Source of the DNA: Onthophagus taurus
Taxonomy: Eukaryota; Arthropoda; Insecta; Coleoptera; Scarabaeidae
Assembly: GCF_036711975.1 (NCBI RefSeq)
Contig: NC_091968.1
Coordinates: 26,149,001 to 26,213,000, forward strand
Reading direction: 5' to 3'
Length of the DNA stretch: 64,000 nucleotides
Shown here in pieces: positions 33,901 through 45,900 of the stretch. Position numbers and translations under genes: made by a program. The number at the start of each line of letters is the position of its first letter. Position 1 is the stretch's first letter. The notes beneath the pieces are model-generated. The model ran no database searches. It worked only from the letters and a program-made list of their open reading frames with translations, and was not told where the DNA came from.

Positions 33901-36900
33901 GAATACAGATATATATTAGGTACTTGAGTAGTATCAAAAATGGCACTTAACTCATTATACTAACCTTAGCACTCCTCCGAAAGTATTTGTAAAAAGTAAA
34001 AATTGAACTCACTTAACAATCTAAACTCGCAATAATAATCTAATATATAAAATATACAAGCACCTAATCAAAAGTACTCGAGTGCACAACAAATAATAAT
34101 ATAAAATTCTTTTCAAAAAAAAAAATAACAACTACTAATACGGAAAAATCTAATAAATAAGATTTACTAAAATCCTATTATAGCACCAAGAAACGTAATT
34201 AAATTTAAAATAGTCATCGACTCGTAATAATTTAATAATTTTAAAGCAATGACTTAAATTAAAAAGAAGTGCAAAGTTGGTTGCATACGCAATTTAATTA
34301 ATTAAAAAAGTTACTTCTAATTTCTTTCTTCACCTTAAAATATAACTTAAAAAACTAAAATCTAATATAAAAAGAAAGAAAATTAAAAAAATTAAAGAGT
34401 AAAAAAGAAATGTCTAACGTGCAAACAACCCACCCGAATGGTCAGCAGTGGCGTACTCCGTAAGCAGCGGTGTGGCGGCTAACGCCGCGTAATTCGTGTA
34501 CTCTGCCGGAAATGGGGTGTAAAGTAACCCGTGGGGGTCGCCGGAAATCAGAGGAGGCCCCGAACCGTTCAATATCGAAGCTGCTGTTGTCGGCACCGCG
34601 GACATTCGTGGTGATAATATTAAGGGGGCCCCCAATGGGGCGGTTGGCGTCCTTAAAGGTGTTGCTAAACCGGGTATCGCCGGTGATAATAACCTTTGTG
34701 TTTCCGCGGCCGCAGCGGCTACCCTCCTCCATTCTTCATCACACGCTGTAAGATCTTTATTTAAAAAAAAAATTAATTAATGAAAGTAAAAAATAATTTG
34801 TATACACGTAACTGGTTCGTTAGAACTTTTTCAGGTTCCACTATTCGTAGAGATTTGAAACTGAGAATAACGGGTTGTTTATTTGGAAGTTTCGATTTAA
34901 ATATTTTCAAGATGGCCGCCAAGTAGACCGGAAGTAGATCATAACTTAATAATAAATAATGAACTGTTTATTGAGCCAGAAATAATGATAGCAAAAACAA
35001 GATACAAAATTATTTGACCAGAAACAAAAAAATAAAATAATCCTTACAACTAAAATAAATAAAAAAGTATTCAAATTACAATGGCTCAACTGGTACAAGA
35101 ACAGAAAAGGTAGCAACACTACAACTGATTTTAACTTGTACCAAGACATACAAAAACAGAAAAAAAAACTTAATCGTATACTGAGTAGCATTTAAAAAAA
35201 AATCAAACAAACCATCAAAAACAACAAAAAAAATAATAAAAAAAGTAAAATTCCATTATTACCATCTTTTAGTTAAATTTATCTTATAGATAAACCCATC
35301 TACTAGCCAATCAGAGCGCGTGAAATAGCCGTAACCATAGTAATAATCCCTTAGATAGCTTAACCAGAATATGGTAGTAACGAGCCTAATAACCCCATTT
35401 GATAGATAACTATCGAATAGCTTAACTGACCAGTTATAAATTATATGACGATTTTAAATGATAATTGAACAAAAATATCTATCTATATTATATATAAATA
35501 TGTTCGTTATTTTAAATAGAACGTTATATGACTTTGATAAAAGTTATTGGTACCTAGCATTTTTCGTTTTTGTGTTATTTTGGTTTTAATTTTGAATTTA
35601 ATTCTCTACAAATTATCTATAATCATTCCTATACCTATTTATTGTGGTTTGCCTCATATTGAGAAATTTATTAAAACATGCACGAAATGCAGGTTTTTTT
35701 TATTAGAATGCTATGAAATTTTGACAGGTTTTTGTCCATGTGTATATTATTGTTGTCATTAGTTACATTTGAACCGCGTTATGCATCACTTGATTAAGCG
35801 ACAAATGAACAATGTTGAAAAAAACGGAATTTTCGTTTTCATCTCTCTAAAAATATAAAACTTCTCAGAATAGACAGGATTATATATAGTATGTCCCCGG
35901 ATAGGTGAAACGACTCTTATAAAATGTAAAATTTTGCGATATTAATTGTAATTTTTTGGGGTTTAGCCCTGCTTGGTGAAAGACTAATTTTGAACATATT
36001 TTCAAGTTTTAAAAAACAAGTGAGTGTTGACACTGAAGCGAAAACTCCTTGTGTGTCAGATAAAACAATTTTTACCAAAGTAGGCCGATCATTCCGAAAA
36101 TTTGCATATAGCCATAGTTTTTCATTCTGAACAAAACTTCTTAGTAACACTTTCACGTACTGTAAACAGAAAAGGTACTTTATCTGCCACAAAAAAAGTT
36201 TTTCTTTCACCGTCCAGGCTCACTTGTTTTTTAAAACTTGAAAATATGTTCAAAATTAGTCTTTAATCAAGAAGGGCCAAACCTCAAAAAATGACAATTA
36301 ATATCGAAAAAAAAAATTTTACGTTTTATAAGAGTCGTTTCACCTATCCGGGGACACACTGTATATACAAGATCACATATCAATGTCAAAATCAGATTAT
36401 TAGTACACGCTTACTCTTTTTTGAACAAAAGAAATATTAAGAAACTTGGGAAGAATTCAAGAATCATCATCGACGATTTTTTCTTGATCAATGTGAAATT
36501 ACCCAAAAAAAACACGTTAAAAATAAAAAGAAAGTGCGGAAAAGTGACTAACACTAGATTAACTTCAGTTATAAAACTTCTATTATATCATAACTAACTC
36601 CAGGTTTAAAATGTCAAGCTCAATTTTGACATATTTGTAATCTTCATTAAAAATCCTTTAAAATGAGTACAAACACGACCTATTTATCTTCAATATTAAT
36701 GAAGTTATGGTCAACTTCCGGTTAAGAATGTCAACGTCAATTTTGACATATTTGTAATCGTCGTGAAAAATCCTTTAAAATGAGTACAAACACGACCTAT
36801 TTATCTTCAATATTAATGAAGTACATACACGTATCTGTAGTTGGAGTAGGTAGCAATGTACCAATATTGATTGGTATTTGTTTGAAATATACTACAAAGT

Positions 36901-39900
36901 GTAAACATTACTAGAAACATTTCTGACATTGTTGATAGTGGATATCTATGTCTAAACAACGCTTAAAATGTGTTTGGAGTAGATAGCAATATCCAAATAT
37001 GCGACAAATGAATAGAAAAGAAACATATAATACTTCTATTATATGATAACTAATTTCAGGTTTAAAATGTCAACCTCAATTTTGACATGTTTGTAATCTT
37101 CATTAAAAATCCTTTAAAATGAGTACAAACACGACATATTTATCTTCAATATTCATGAAGTTATGGTCAACTTCCGGTTAAGAATGTCAACGTCAATTTT
37201 GACATATTTGTAATCGTCGTGAAAAATCCTTTAAAATGAGTCCTAACATGATACGTTTAATTTCAATATTACTCGAGCTATTAGCAACTTCCGGTTTGAA
37301 ATGTCAATGTCATTAAGAATATGTCAAATTCTTAATTTTTATAAAATATCTTAATATTTGTCACAAAAACAAAAATATAATAAAAAAAAATCAAAAATTA
37401 AGGTTGGTATTTTTTTAATAAAAAATACATCATGAAAGAACACCATGAAGTTGTCCATTTGCCTATTATATGATAACTAGCTTCAGGTTTAAAATGTCAA
37501 CCTCAATTTTGACATATTTGCAATCTTCATTAAACAAGATGCGTTTAATTCCAATATTACTCGAGATATAAACAACTTCCGGTTTGAAATGTAAATGTCA
37601 TTTTGACATAATCTTAATTTTTATAAAATGTCTTAATATTTGCCACAAAAACAAAAATTTAATTAAAAAAAATTAAAAATTAAGGTTGGTATTAATATTT
37701 GAAAATCTAAGCTATCTTCATTGTTGCCAACTTAGGATTTAATGTTTTTTATTCTAACTTTTTTGTTTTTTGAGATAAATGCGTCATCTTTGGACTCATT
37801 TTAAAGGTTTTTTAATGAAGATGACAAATATGTCAACATTGACGTTTCAAACCGGAAGTGATTGTATTTCCATTAATATTAAAGTTAAATATGTTGAGTT
37901 TGGACTCATTTTAAAGGATTTTTAATACAGAAAATGATGGACAATTAAACTTTCTAGACTTGAATATCAACAAAAATTTAGATAAAGTCTCGATTTTAAC
38001 ATTTTTAGACAAAACACGTTCACCGACTGCATCATACCATCTGACTCATATAACTGCACAACATAAAACGGCCAGTTTTAGATTTGCATTCCATCGACTC
38101 TGTAATAGTCCGCGTTAAACAAACCAAATTACATTTCAGAACTCAAAAACATCATAAAAATAGGCCTTAATAACAGATTTAAACTTAGAGACATACAGAA
38201 AATTTATAATTACAAAACACCACGTAAATACATTTCAATTCCATTTAATCCTGGATTACAATTTAAAATGAAGAAAAACCTTTCCAAACACAATCTCACA
38301 CCAGCTTTTATCTCCAATAACAAACTAGGTCAATTAATTACTAATAACAAATACAAATTCAGCCAGTTAGAACTTAATGGAGTTTACGAATGAAGATGTA
38401 ATGAATGCGAACATTTTTACATAGGCCTAACTGGTAGAAGCCTTAAAACCAGAATTAAAGAGTCTTCTTTAAGCATTTAAAGAATAACAACCATACATCT
38501 TTTTTGGAAAGCGCCAAATTTCTCAAGAAAATTAAAAAATCCAAAAAACTGGACCTCTATTACAAGGAATATTTTATACATATTAATAATAAAAGTGACA
38601 ATGATTTGCTATTAAATGACATAACAGAATTCAACAAATATAGGAATTTCCTTAAATTTATCTGTACTGTCACTGTCACTAGAACTAACACTAGACCAAG
38701 AACTAGAAACGTTGGGATTTGGTCCCACGTCTCTCAAAACGGCTAAACCCGAATGATTCTAGTTCTAGGTCTTGTGTTAGGTCTAGTGATAGTGCTAATG
38801 TATGTTTTAGTGTAATAAATATATGCAACATAGTAATATCTTATGCTAAAATGGATAAGATGAGAGATATTAATCTATTTGTAGAGTCTCTGAAGATGGT
38901 CAAGGGCGGAAACTAGTTAGACTTAAACTCTATATAAAATAAAAGACAAACTTTATAATAAACTTATAATTTCATCTATTTTTGACACGTGTCGAACACT
39001 TAATGAGAGATGCCTAACAAACCTAACGTCCATCACAAGGAAAAAATTTCAAAGAATTGATAAAGATTTTCTCAGTTCTGGACGTATCGAGACCAAAAGT
39101 TTTACCATAAATGGTAAAAAAAATTTCCAAATTCAATTTAATAATAAATTTATATTTTTACGTTGGAGGTCTTGGGTTTTGATGATAATTCTAGACCTAG
39201 TAGGTTTGTCCAAATCTAATTTTTGTCATTAATTTTTTGTTTTAATTGTTTCATTTATTTGATCTTCTGTTTATTATTTTTGGTAAGTAAAAGCTAATAA
39301 ACTAAAAGATTATCAATCATAGCTAATAGTAGAAATTATAATAGAAATAAATCAAACGAAAAACTGTCAAAATGTCATGGCCTTCTAATAAAAATACAAA
39401 CAGTTTCCTGCATTTCCTGCATGTTTTGATAAATTAATTATAAATAAATAGGTATAGGAACGTTTATAGATAAATTGTAGAGAATTAAAGTCCCTTTCTG
39501 ATAGGCTAAAAAATATGGGGCGTTACATTTAAAATTTTCGACTTTCTCACCATTGCATATGGAAAAACAATAATTCATTTTTTGACCACCCTGTATAAGA
39601 TACACCAATACAACAAATAACAATCTATTTGACAGCATCTTAAGAGTAATCGAGCAAATTTAGAGCTTTTTTGAATGAAGATTGGCTGAGCTATGAGGTT
39701 TTAAAGAGCATGGTGACATTTGCCAAAAAAAGCTTAAAACCAAAATAACTCAAAAACGAAAAACGCTAGGTACCAACACCTTTTATGAAAGTCAACATAC
39801 TTTTTTAAGTAAAATTAAAAGGTGCAATAAAAACTATAGCATTCCATTTAAAATAACGAAGTTATGGTCCACTTCCGGTATACCGGAAGTGGCAGCCATC

Positions 39901-42900
39901 TTAAAAATATTTTATATCGAAAGTTCCGAATGAAAAATCGATGCTACCAAAATTTCAAAACTGTACAAATAGTAGAACCTAAAAAAGTTCTAACGAACCA
40001 GTTACATGAGACACCCTGTATAATTACTCACCTGCTACTGAAGCTGCTTTTGAACTAGAATCCCGATAAGTTCCGTTAATAATAGCGAGTTCCATTAGCT
40101 GCCGTTTCTTTAATTCATCTTCACCATCAGCTTGCTATTAAAAACATTTAAAATTAAAAAATTCAATTAAAAAAATGATATATTTACAGGCACTAAAAGT
40201 TTCTTAACTTCTTCAACAGCCCTTTGCAATTTTAATTGGGCCCTATTTTCTGTGTCTTCAACAGTTAAAAGAACATGGAGTTCATCTTGAAGGTGTTCCC
40301 AATTCGGTTTACCTCTATTTTGATCTTCCTATAAGAAATAATCGTTAATGAATACAAATTAAATTAAATATTGTTTAATAAAATTACCTTCTTTTTATCT
40401 CTCATTGAACCTTTTCCTCTAACCATAATTTTACACCCCGTTTCTTGTTCAAGTTGTTTCGCAGTCATTCCTCTTGGTCCCAATATCCTACCAACGAAGT
40501 TAAACTGAAACAAAATTATTTATTATTATTTATTACGAGGAGGACATTTTACGAACATTAATCGACGTCAAATCGTTACGTAAGGATACATGCCAATAGA
40601 GGAGAAACAATAGGAAAGAGGAAATGCATAATAGTGTTGCGTTTTGTATTAATTCATTGTTTTCATTACCCTCGTTTTTGTAACAAAGATCTTTTTAATG
40701 GAATTAACTATTTTTAGATAAACTTACGTCCGGGTGTTCTTTTACGGGGACATACACCTTCTCCGTAAGTGTGGTCACTGTACCCTCAGGTTCCGGCAAC
40801 ACCAAAGGCTCCTTCTTCACTCCATTTATTTGAAATAAACTTGCTCGTACTTTGGCAATTTCTATAACAAAAAAAAATAATAATTAGTTAAATATAATTT
40901 TGATTTTGAATGAAATTGAGGTTATGTTAACAAAGAATAATTTTAGTGCCAACCCCAAAACTAAAAAGTTACTAAAAAAATTATTTTTAGCTTGAAATCT
41001 TTTTTCTAAAACTTAATAAATCAATTTAATTTAATTGTTTGCGTTATTAAAATAAAGATAATGATAATAACTAATTAAATTGTTTTTATTTATTTCTAAA
41101 AATTTATTAAATAGGAAACAAGTAAAACCGCGCCATCTAGTTGACATTTCCTAAATAATTTTGTTTTAAAATAATTTTATAGGTTAGTTTTTATCAAAAC
41201 ATTTTTTAGCGTTATTATGGGTATGATAATAAATAATAAGTGAGGAAAGTTTGAAAAAAGAAAGAGATGAACGTGGATGGCGGAAGTAAATCTTCTCTGG
41301 AAGGTATGCACGCTAATTCGCCGGTATCTCGGCCAGTTTGGACGCGACGAACTCCCGCGACGTCTCCTTCAGGCACTTCCACGCGTAAACAACCTATTTA
41401 TAGTCGTCGAGATGGTAAGAACGGGTAACTTCCCCAAGTAAACGGCCGAGAAACGACCAGATGCCGGCGCGTTTAAAGACCAACACATCGCCGTAGCCCG
41501 AGAGAGGAGTCTAAACACGCCCAGATTTCCAGTCGTGACTCAAGTATGTAAAAGGAGGTATGCGATATGGTCAGTGGCGTACACAAATTCTTTCCTTAAA
41601 AAAATTTTACTTCAAAGTTTTATTTTTAAATCATTTTTTTGACAGTTCATAAATCTAACCTCACTTTTAATAAAATGATTTTGATTTAAATTTAATTATC
41701 ATAATCAATAAAATGAATAATGATGATAATAATGATTATTACTATATTGATTTATACAATAATATGAAAAAGAAGTTTAATATTAACACAGATAAATTGG
41801 TTATTGAAATTAAATTTTTTTTTGTAGGTTGGCATCAATTTTAATTGACAACTAATGTCAAATCATCTGATCTAAATCATAAGATTTCTTGTAATTTTTA
41901 ATGTTATGATTAATTATAGGTTACGCCACTGGTAAAATAGTAGTGTTACACGAAGAAAACGGACTTCTGTCGTATATCGAGGTTAGTGCAAGCACCGCGT
42001 AAGAATATAGATGCCCGTCGGCCGTCCATCGGTTGGTTTTCCTTTTCCAACCAGCGTCCCCTTCCAGCGTTGCCGGATTGTTTCGAATGTGTGTCACCGA
42101 CGGCCCCCCTCACGGGGCCCAGAGAAATTCAACAACGTCCGTATGTTGTGGACGCTGTTGTTGTTGCAAGTCCGAATTCGAATCCCGCACTAAAAACAAT
42201 ACCCCGACACAAGTTTCCAACAACAATAGACGAAACACACAAAATAATCTTAAAATCAAAAAAGAATTGATGGAAAAAGTTGCATAATAAACGTCATTTT
42301 GACATTTAAAACGTCAAAAATGATTTGATAGGTTATATTTTTTTTCTAACCTGAAAATATATTCCGTGTATGAGTCAAGTGGAGTTGGGTTTGGTTACTT
42401 GGTACTCAACCGATATAAATATACATCGTTTGAATTCAAAGCGGTAATTTAAGCTGTGTTTCATAGAGAGTTGCTGCGCAGTTCGAATCTCGCGTAATTA
42501 AATCAGACGCGCTCTCGCATATGGTTTCAATATTTGAGAATCTGTCTCTTCATCTTCTCCCTGTCCCCTTTTAAGCGTCCGTAAGAAATTGTGGGAATCA
42601 AAAACGACCCACTTTGATAAAAAAAACTCTTCATCTCGAGATCTTTCCATCCTGGATTGTCTGTTAACTTTTTAAAACTTGAAACGTTTATATATTTATG
42701 ACTTGAATGTGTTAAATCTGTTTTAGAAATACAAACGAACCAAAACGGAAATTTGAGCAACGCTTAAGACATCCTGTATCATCGTTATGTATACAAATGG
42801 AAGTGTTACAAATGAAATATGTTGAGGTTAAAAAATAACTTTTTAAGATAACTTAAATTGAATTATTCGATAATTGGTTTAGAAAACGAGTCGACAATAA

Positions 42901-45900
42901 ACTCTAATAGTAGAATTGGCCCCAATTTAACGGTTAGCTGCAATTATTAACCGGAATGGTAAAAGGGTGGCGCTCCCATGTATTTTGAAATCATTAAGAT
43001 GATCATCGGACGGTGTAATTGTTCACCCACATAATAATATAAAAAGAAAACGTTTTAAAAACCCAACCCTTTTCTTAAATTTAACGATGATTAATTTTAT
43101 TTGTATTTCTTTAATTTCTTTTTAGCGATCAAAAAGTGGAACGTCGCTGATCTTATAACGAAATATTCCCTGAACGTTGAAAATTTACAAACACGGTTCT
43201 ATGTTTAAACCGTTATTGTAAGCCTTTCGGGTTATTTTTAGTGTTCAGACGATGTAGTGTTCGAAATTTTAGAAGAAGAGAGACGATAATAAGAAGGAAC
43301 GGGGCGGAAATCGCGTCGAAAAATCCTTAATTACGACCGGAGTTAGAGTTAGAAGAAAACTTAAAATAAAATTTGTATTCATATCACAAGATTTTACCAA
43401 ATCCAGTTATTTTTTTGCTTCTTTTTTTCAGATTAGATAAGAATCGCTTTAAAGGCGTGTGTCAACATACAAATGATTCAAATACACAAATTTGACTACT
43501 TTAAAAGCTACTTCTATCAACAAATATTAAAAATTGTACTTTATATTTATTTATTTATTTCCGATTGTTTATTAGGAAACAACAAAACGTAGTTTCTCTC
43601 CGTTTTAAATAAGAAGTAGGTCAGGTACTTGTAATTAAACAGCCAGCAATTGCCTATTGTCTTGAAAACGGAAAAGAAAATCCTGCAACAACATTTTTCC
43701 TCAAGAATTCTTCAACGTTTAATTAAATTTTAAAAAAAAGTTATTTTTTATTTTATAAATTTTCTTAGCTATGATAGAACTCTCTATTTATATCTCAACG
43801 ATAAAGAGTTAAATTATTCGTTACTCACGCACTCAGGTTAATAATAAATAACTTGAGTACATACGCGGGAATGGTGTTTGGAAATTTCCCGTATAAATAC
43901 GCTCCCCGTTTGATGATTTTGAAATGAGAACCGAAAAGAAAAAAAAAAGTTCTTGGACGTACTCGCGGAGTATTAGCTAAGTACAGTTTTGGTTGCACAA
44001 TAACGTTTTGTGAAAGTACGCCGCTTTTCCGAATTTGGTAAAGGCACGTAGATCGACTTTGTATATGTAATTTAAACGATGTACAAACGTCTTCAAACGA
44101 TTTCCCGACTCAAAATTAACTATTAGAGGACAAAATGTACCAATTTAATATAAAAAATAAGTTGTTATAATTTTTAATAAAAAATGACAGTTAAAACGTC
44201 AAATATGCTTTTTAATAAGCTGATTTGACTTTTTAGTACAACAAATAAGATTGAGTCAAATTAGCGTTTAGAACTGGTTAAAATGTCATTTGTGATTAAC
44301 CTTAGTTTAAAAATTGAAATAAAATGAGAAGAATTCGTGATAAAATTCTCTAAATTGATAAAAAAATAAAATCCAGAGGAAATGACTTAATTGGTAACCG
44401 GGCCAAGACATTAGGTGAATATAAACAAGTTCTAATGAATTACAGCAATAATGTTCTTAAGGCAAAAAGAGAGTTTTGAAAGAGGTTCTGTGAGGGAGTG
44501 AAAGACACACTCAGCAGTGCAAGAATTCACAAGATTCTTGGTCGAGATCCGGCATTGCCCCTGATGGCAGTTTTAAGAAAGAAATTTTAAGAATCTACGA
44601 TAGACTCGATCAAGGCTTACAACTCACACGCATATAAGGGACTCCAAATCAGGCAAGCGTATTCTAACTTATTCAGAACGTAAGCACAATACAAGGTCTT
44701 TAATAAGCAAACACTTGTGAAATATTTAGACATACGCATCACAAAACCACATATGTGTTTTAAAACTAAGACTTGCATTAAACAGGACTCCTAAATCCCT
44801 GTACTCCTCAACACGACTTAAAGTGCTGGCAGCAATATTGTAAGGATATATGCATGGTGACGAGCATCGGCTATAAGTAAGTACACAACACTTATCTATA
44901 TTAAGGTTAAAGATCTTGATATCATCAGCATACTCCAAAATCCGACAATCAATTTTTAGAAGTAAGTCATTTATGAAAAGAACAAATAATAGAAGACCCA
45001 AATTTGATCCATGTGGAACCCCTGAGGTAAGAGTGAACTTATTAGAAAAATATCCATTGTAAGCCACATAACATTTTCTATGTTGCAAATAAGAGACCAG
45101 AAGTTAAATTGCTGAAGGGACAAATCCGAAAGAGCTCAATTTATGCAGGAGAATTCTATGGTCAATCAGATCAAAGGCTTTGAATAGATCAGTGTATACA
45201 TCATCCACGCCTGTCCAAGGTGCTACAGATAAAAATATCGTAGCCAAGTTGACCGGAAACAAAACCATGCTGGGAAGCTGACACAAAGGAGCGTGTGCTG
45301 GTGTACATAAAAGAATATAATAACATTTCAAATAGTTTAGCAAAATTGGAAATTATCGAAATTGGTCTATAGTTTGAGAAGGACGTACGATCATACGGTG
45401 CCATTAGTATCTGGTCCGCTGAGTCGCCACCAGTACGCTTATCAAGCGGGAAAGTCAGCAGAATTGGCTCTACACAACTTGGTTGGTAGAGTATTCAGGA
45501 CGCTCCAGGATAAAGAGATCTTGGTTGGTTGGATATAGAAGGTGCGTTCAACATCGCAATCTCATAATCTTTTGAAAGAGCTGCTTTTGACAGGGGAGTG
45601 GAATCCCCTGCTTTGGTCCCTTCTGGTTGATGATCTAATTGCAATAGTCGAAGTCGTTGGTGTAGAAATACAAGCGTATGTTGATGACATTGTCATTATG
45701 GTCAAAGGAACCTGTTTGTCGAGGATATCTAAAGTCCTCCAGGTGACCCTAGATAGTATTTGCGCTTGGTGTAACGGAGAGGATCTTTCGATAAACTTTC
45801 GACAAAACCCTCTCATGGAATGGTCACTTGCACGAAGTTTTACATAAAGGTAGACTATCCTTGTGGTCTTGTCGTAGACTTTTTGGAAAAAATTGGGGTT

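Larger units (their letters stand above)
34797..40021. mobile_element. 5.2-kb inverted-repeat element filling the last common how intron
   Basis: The right end TACAGGGTGTCTCATGTAAC (inverse of 40002-40021) matches CACGTAACTGGTTCGTTAGA at 34805 after loss of its first bases. The arms are collinear: GTTCTAACGAACCAGTTAC, a CCGGAAGT block (34930 / 39880), TTGGTACCTAGC (35550 / 39770), AATTCTCTACAAATTATC (35600 / 39480) and AAACATGCACGAAATGCAGG (35672 / 39410). The arms cover about 34797-35730 and 39355-40021. Between them lie a MITE, family-B units, a Penelope fragment and a hairpin repeat. A third end copy stands at about 58319-58410. The intron spans 34746-40031, so the element occupies almost all of it. 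Confidence 0.75.

Noticed and set aside
34470..34751. + strand and second minus-strand open frames over the how C-terminal exon
   Set aside because: Shadows of the GC-rich, Ala-coding how exon; only one frame matches How and has a fitting acceptor phase.
42440..42510. tRNA-like T-loop (AGTTCGAATCTCGCG)
   Set aside because: No A-box, acceptor stem or anticodon arm can be paired around it.
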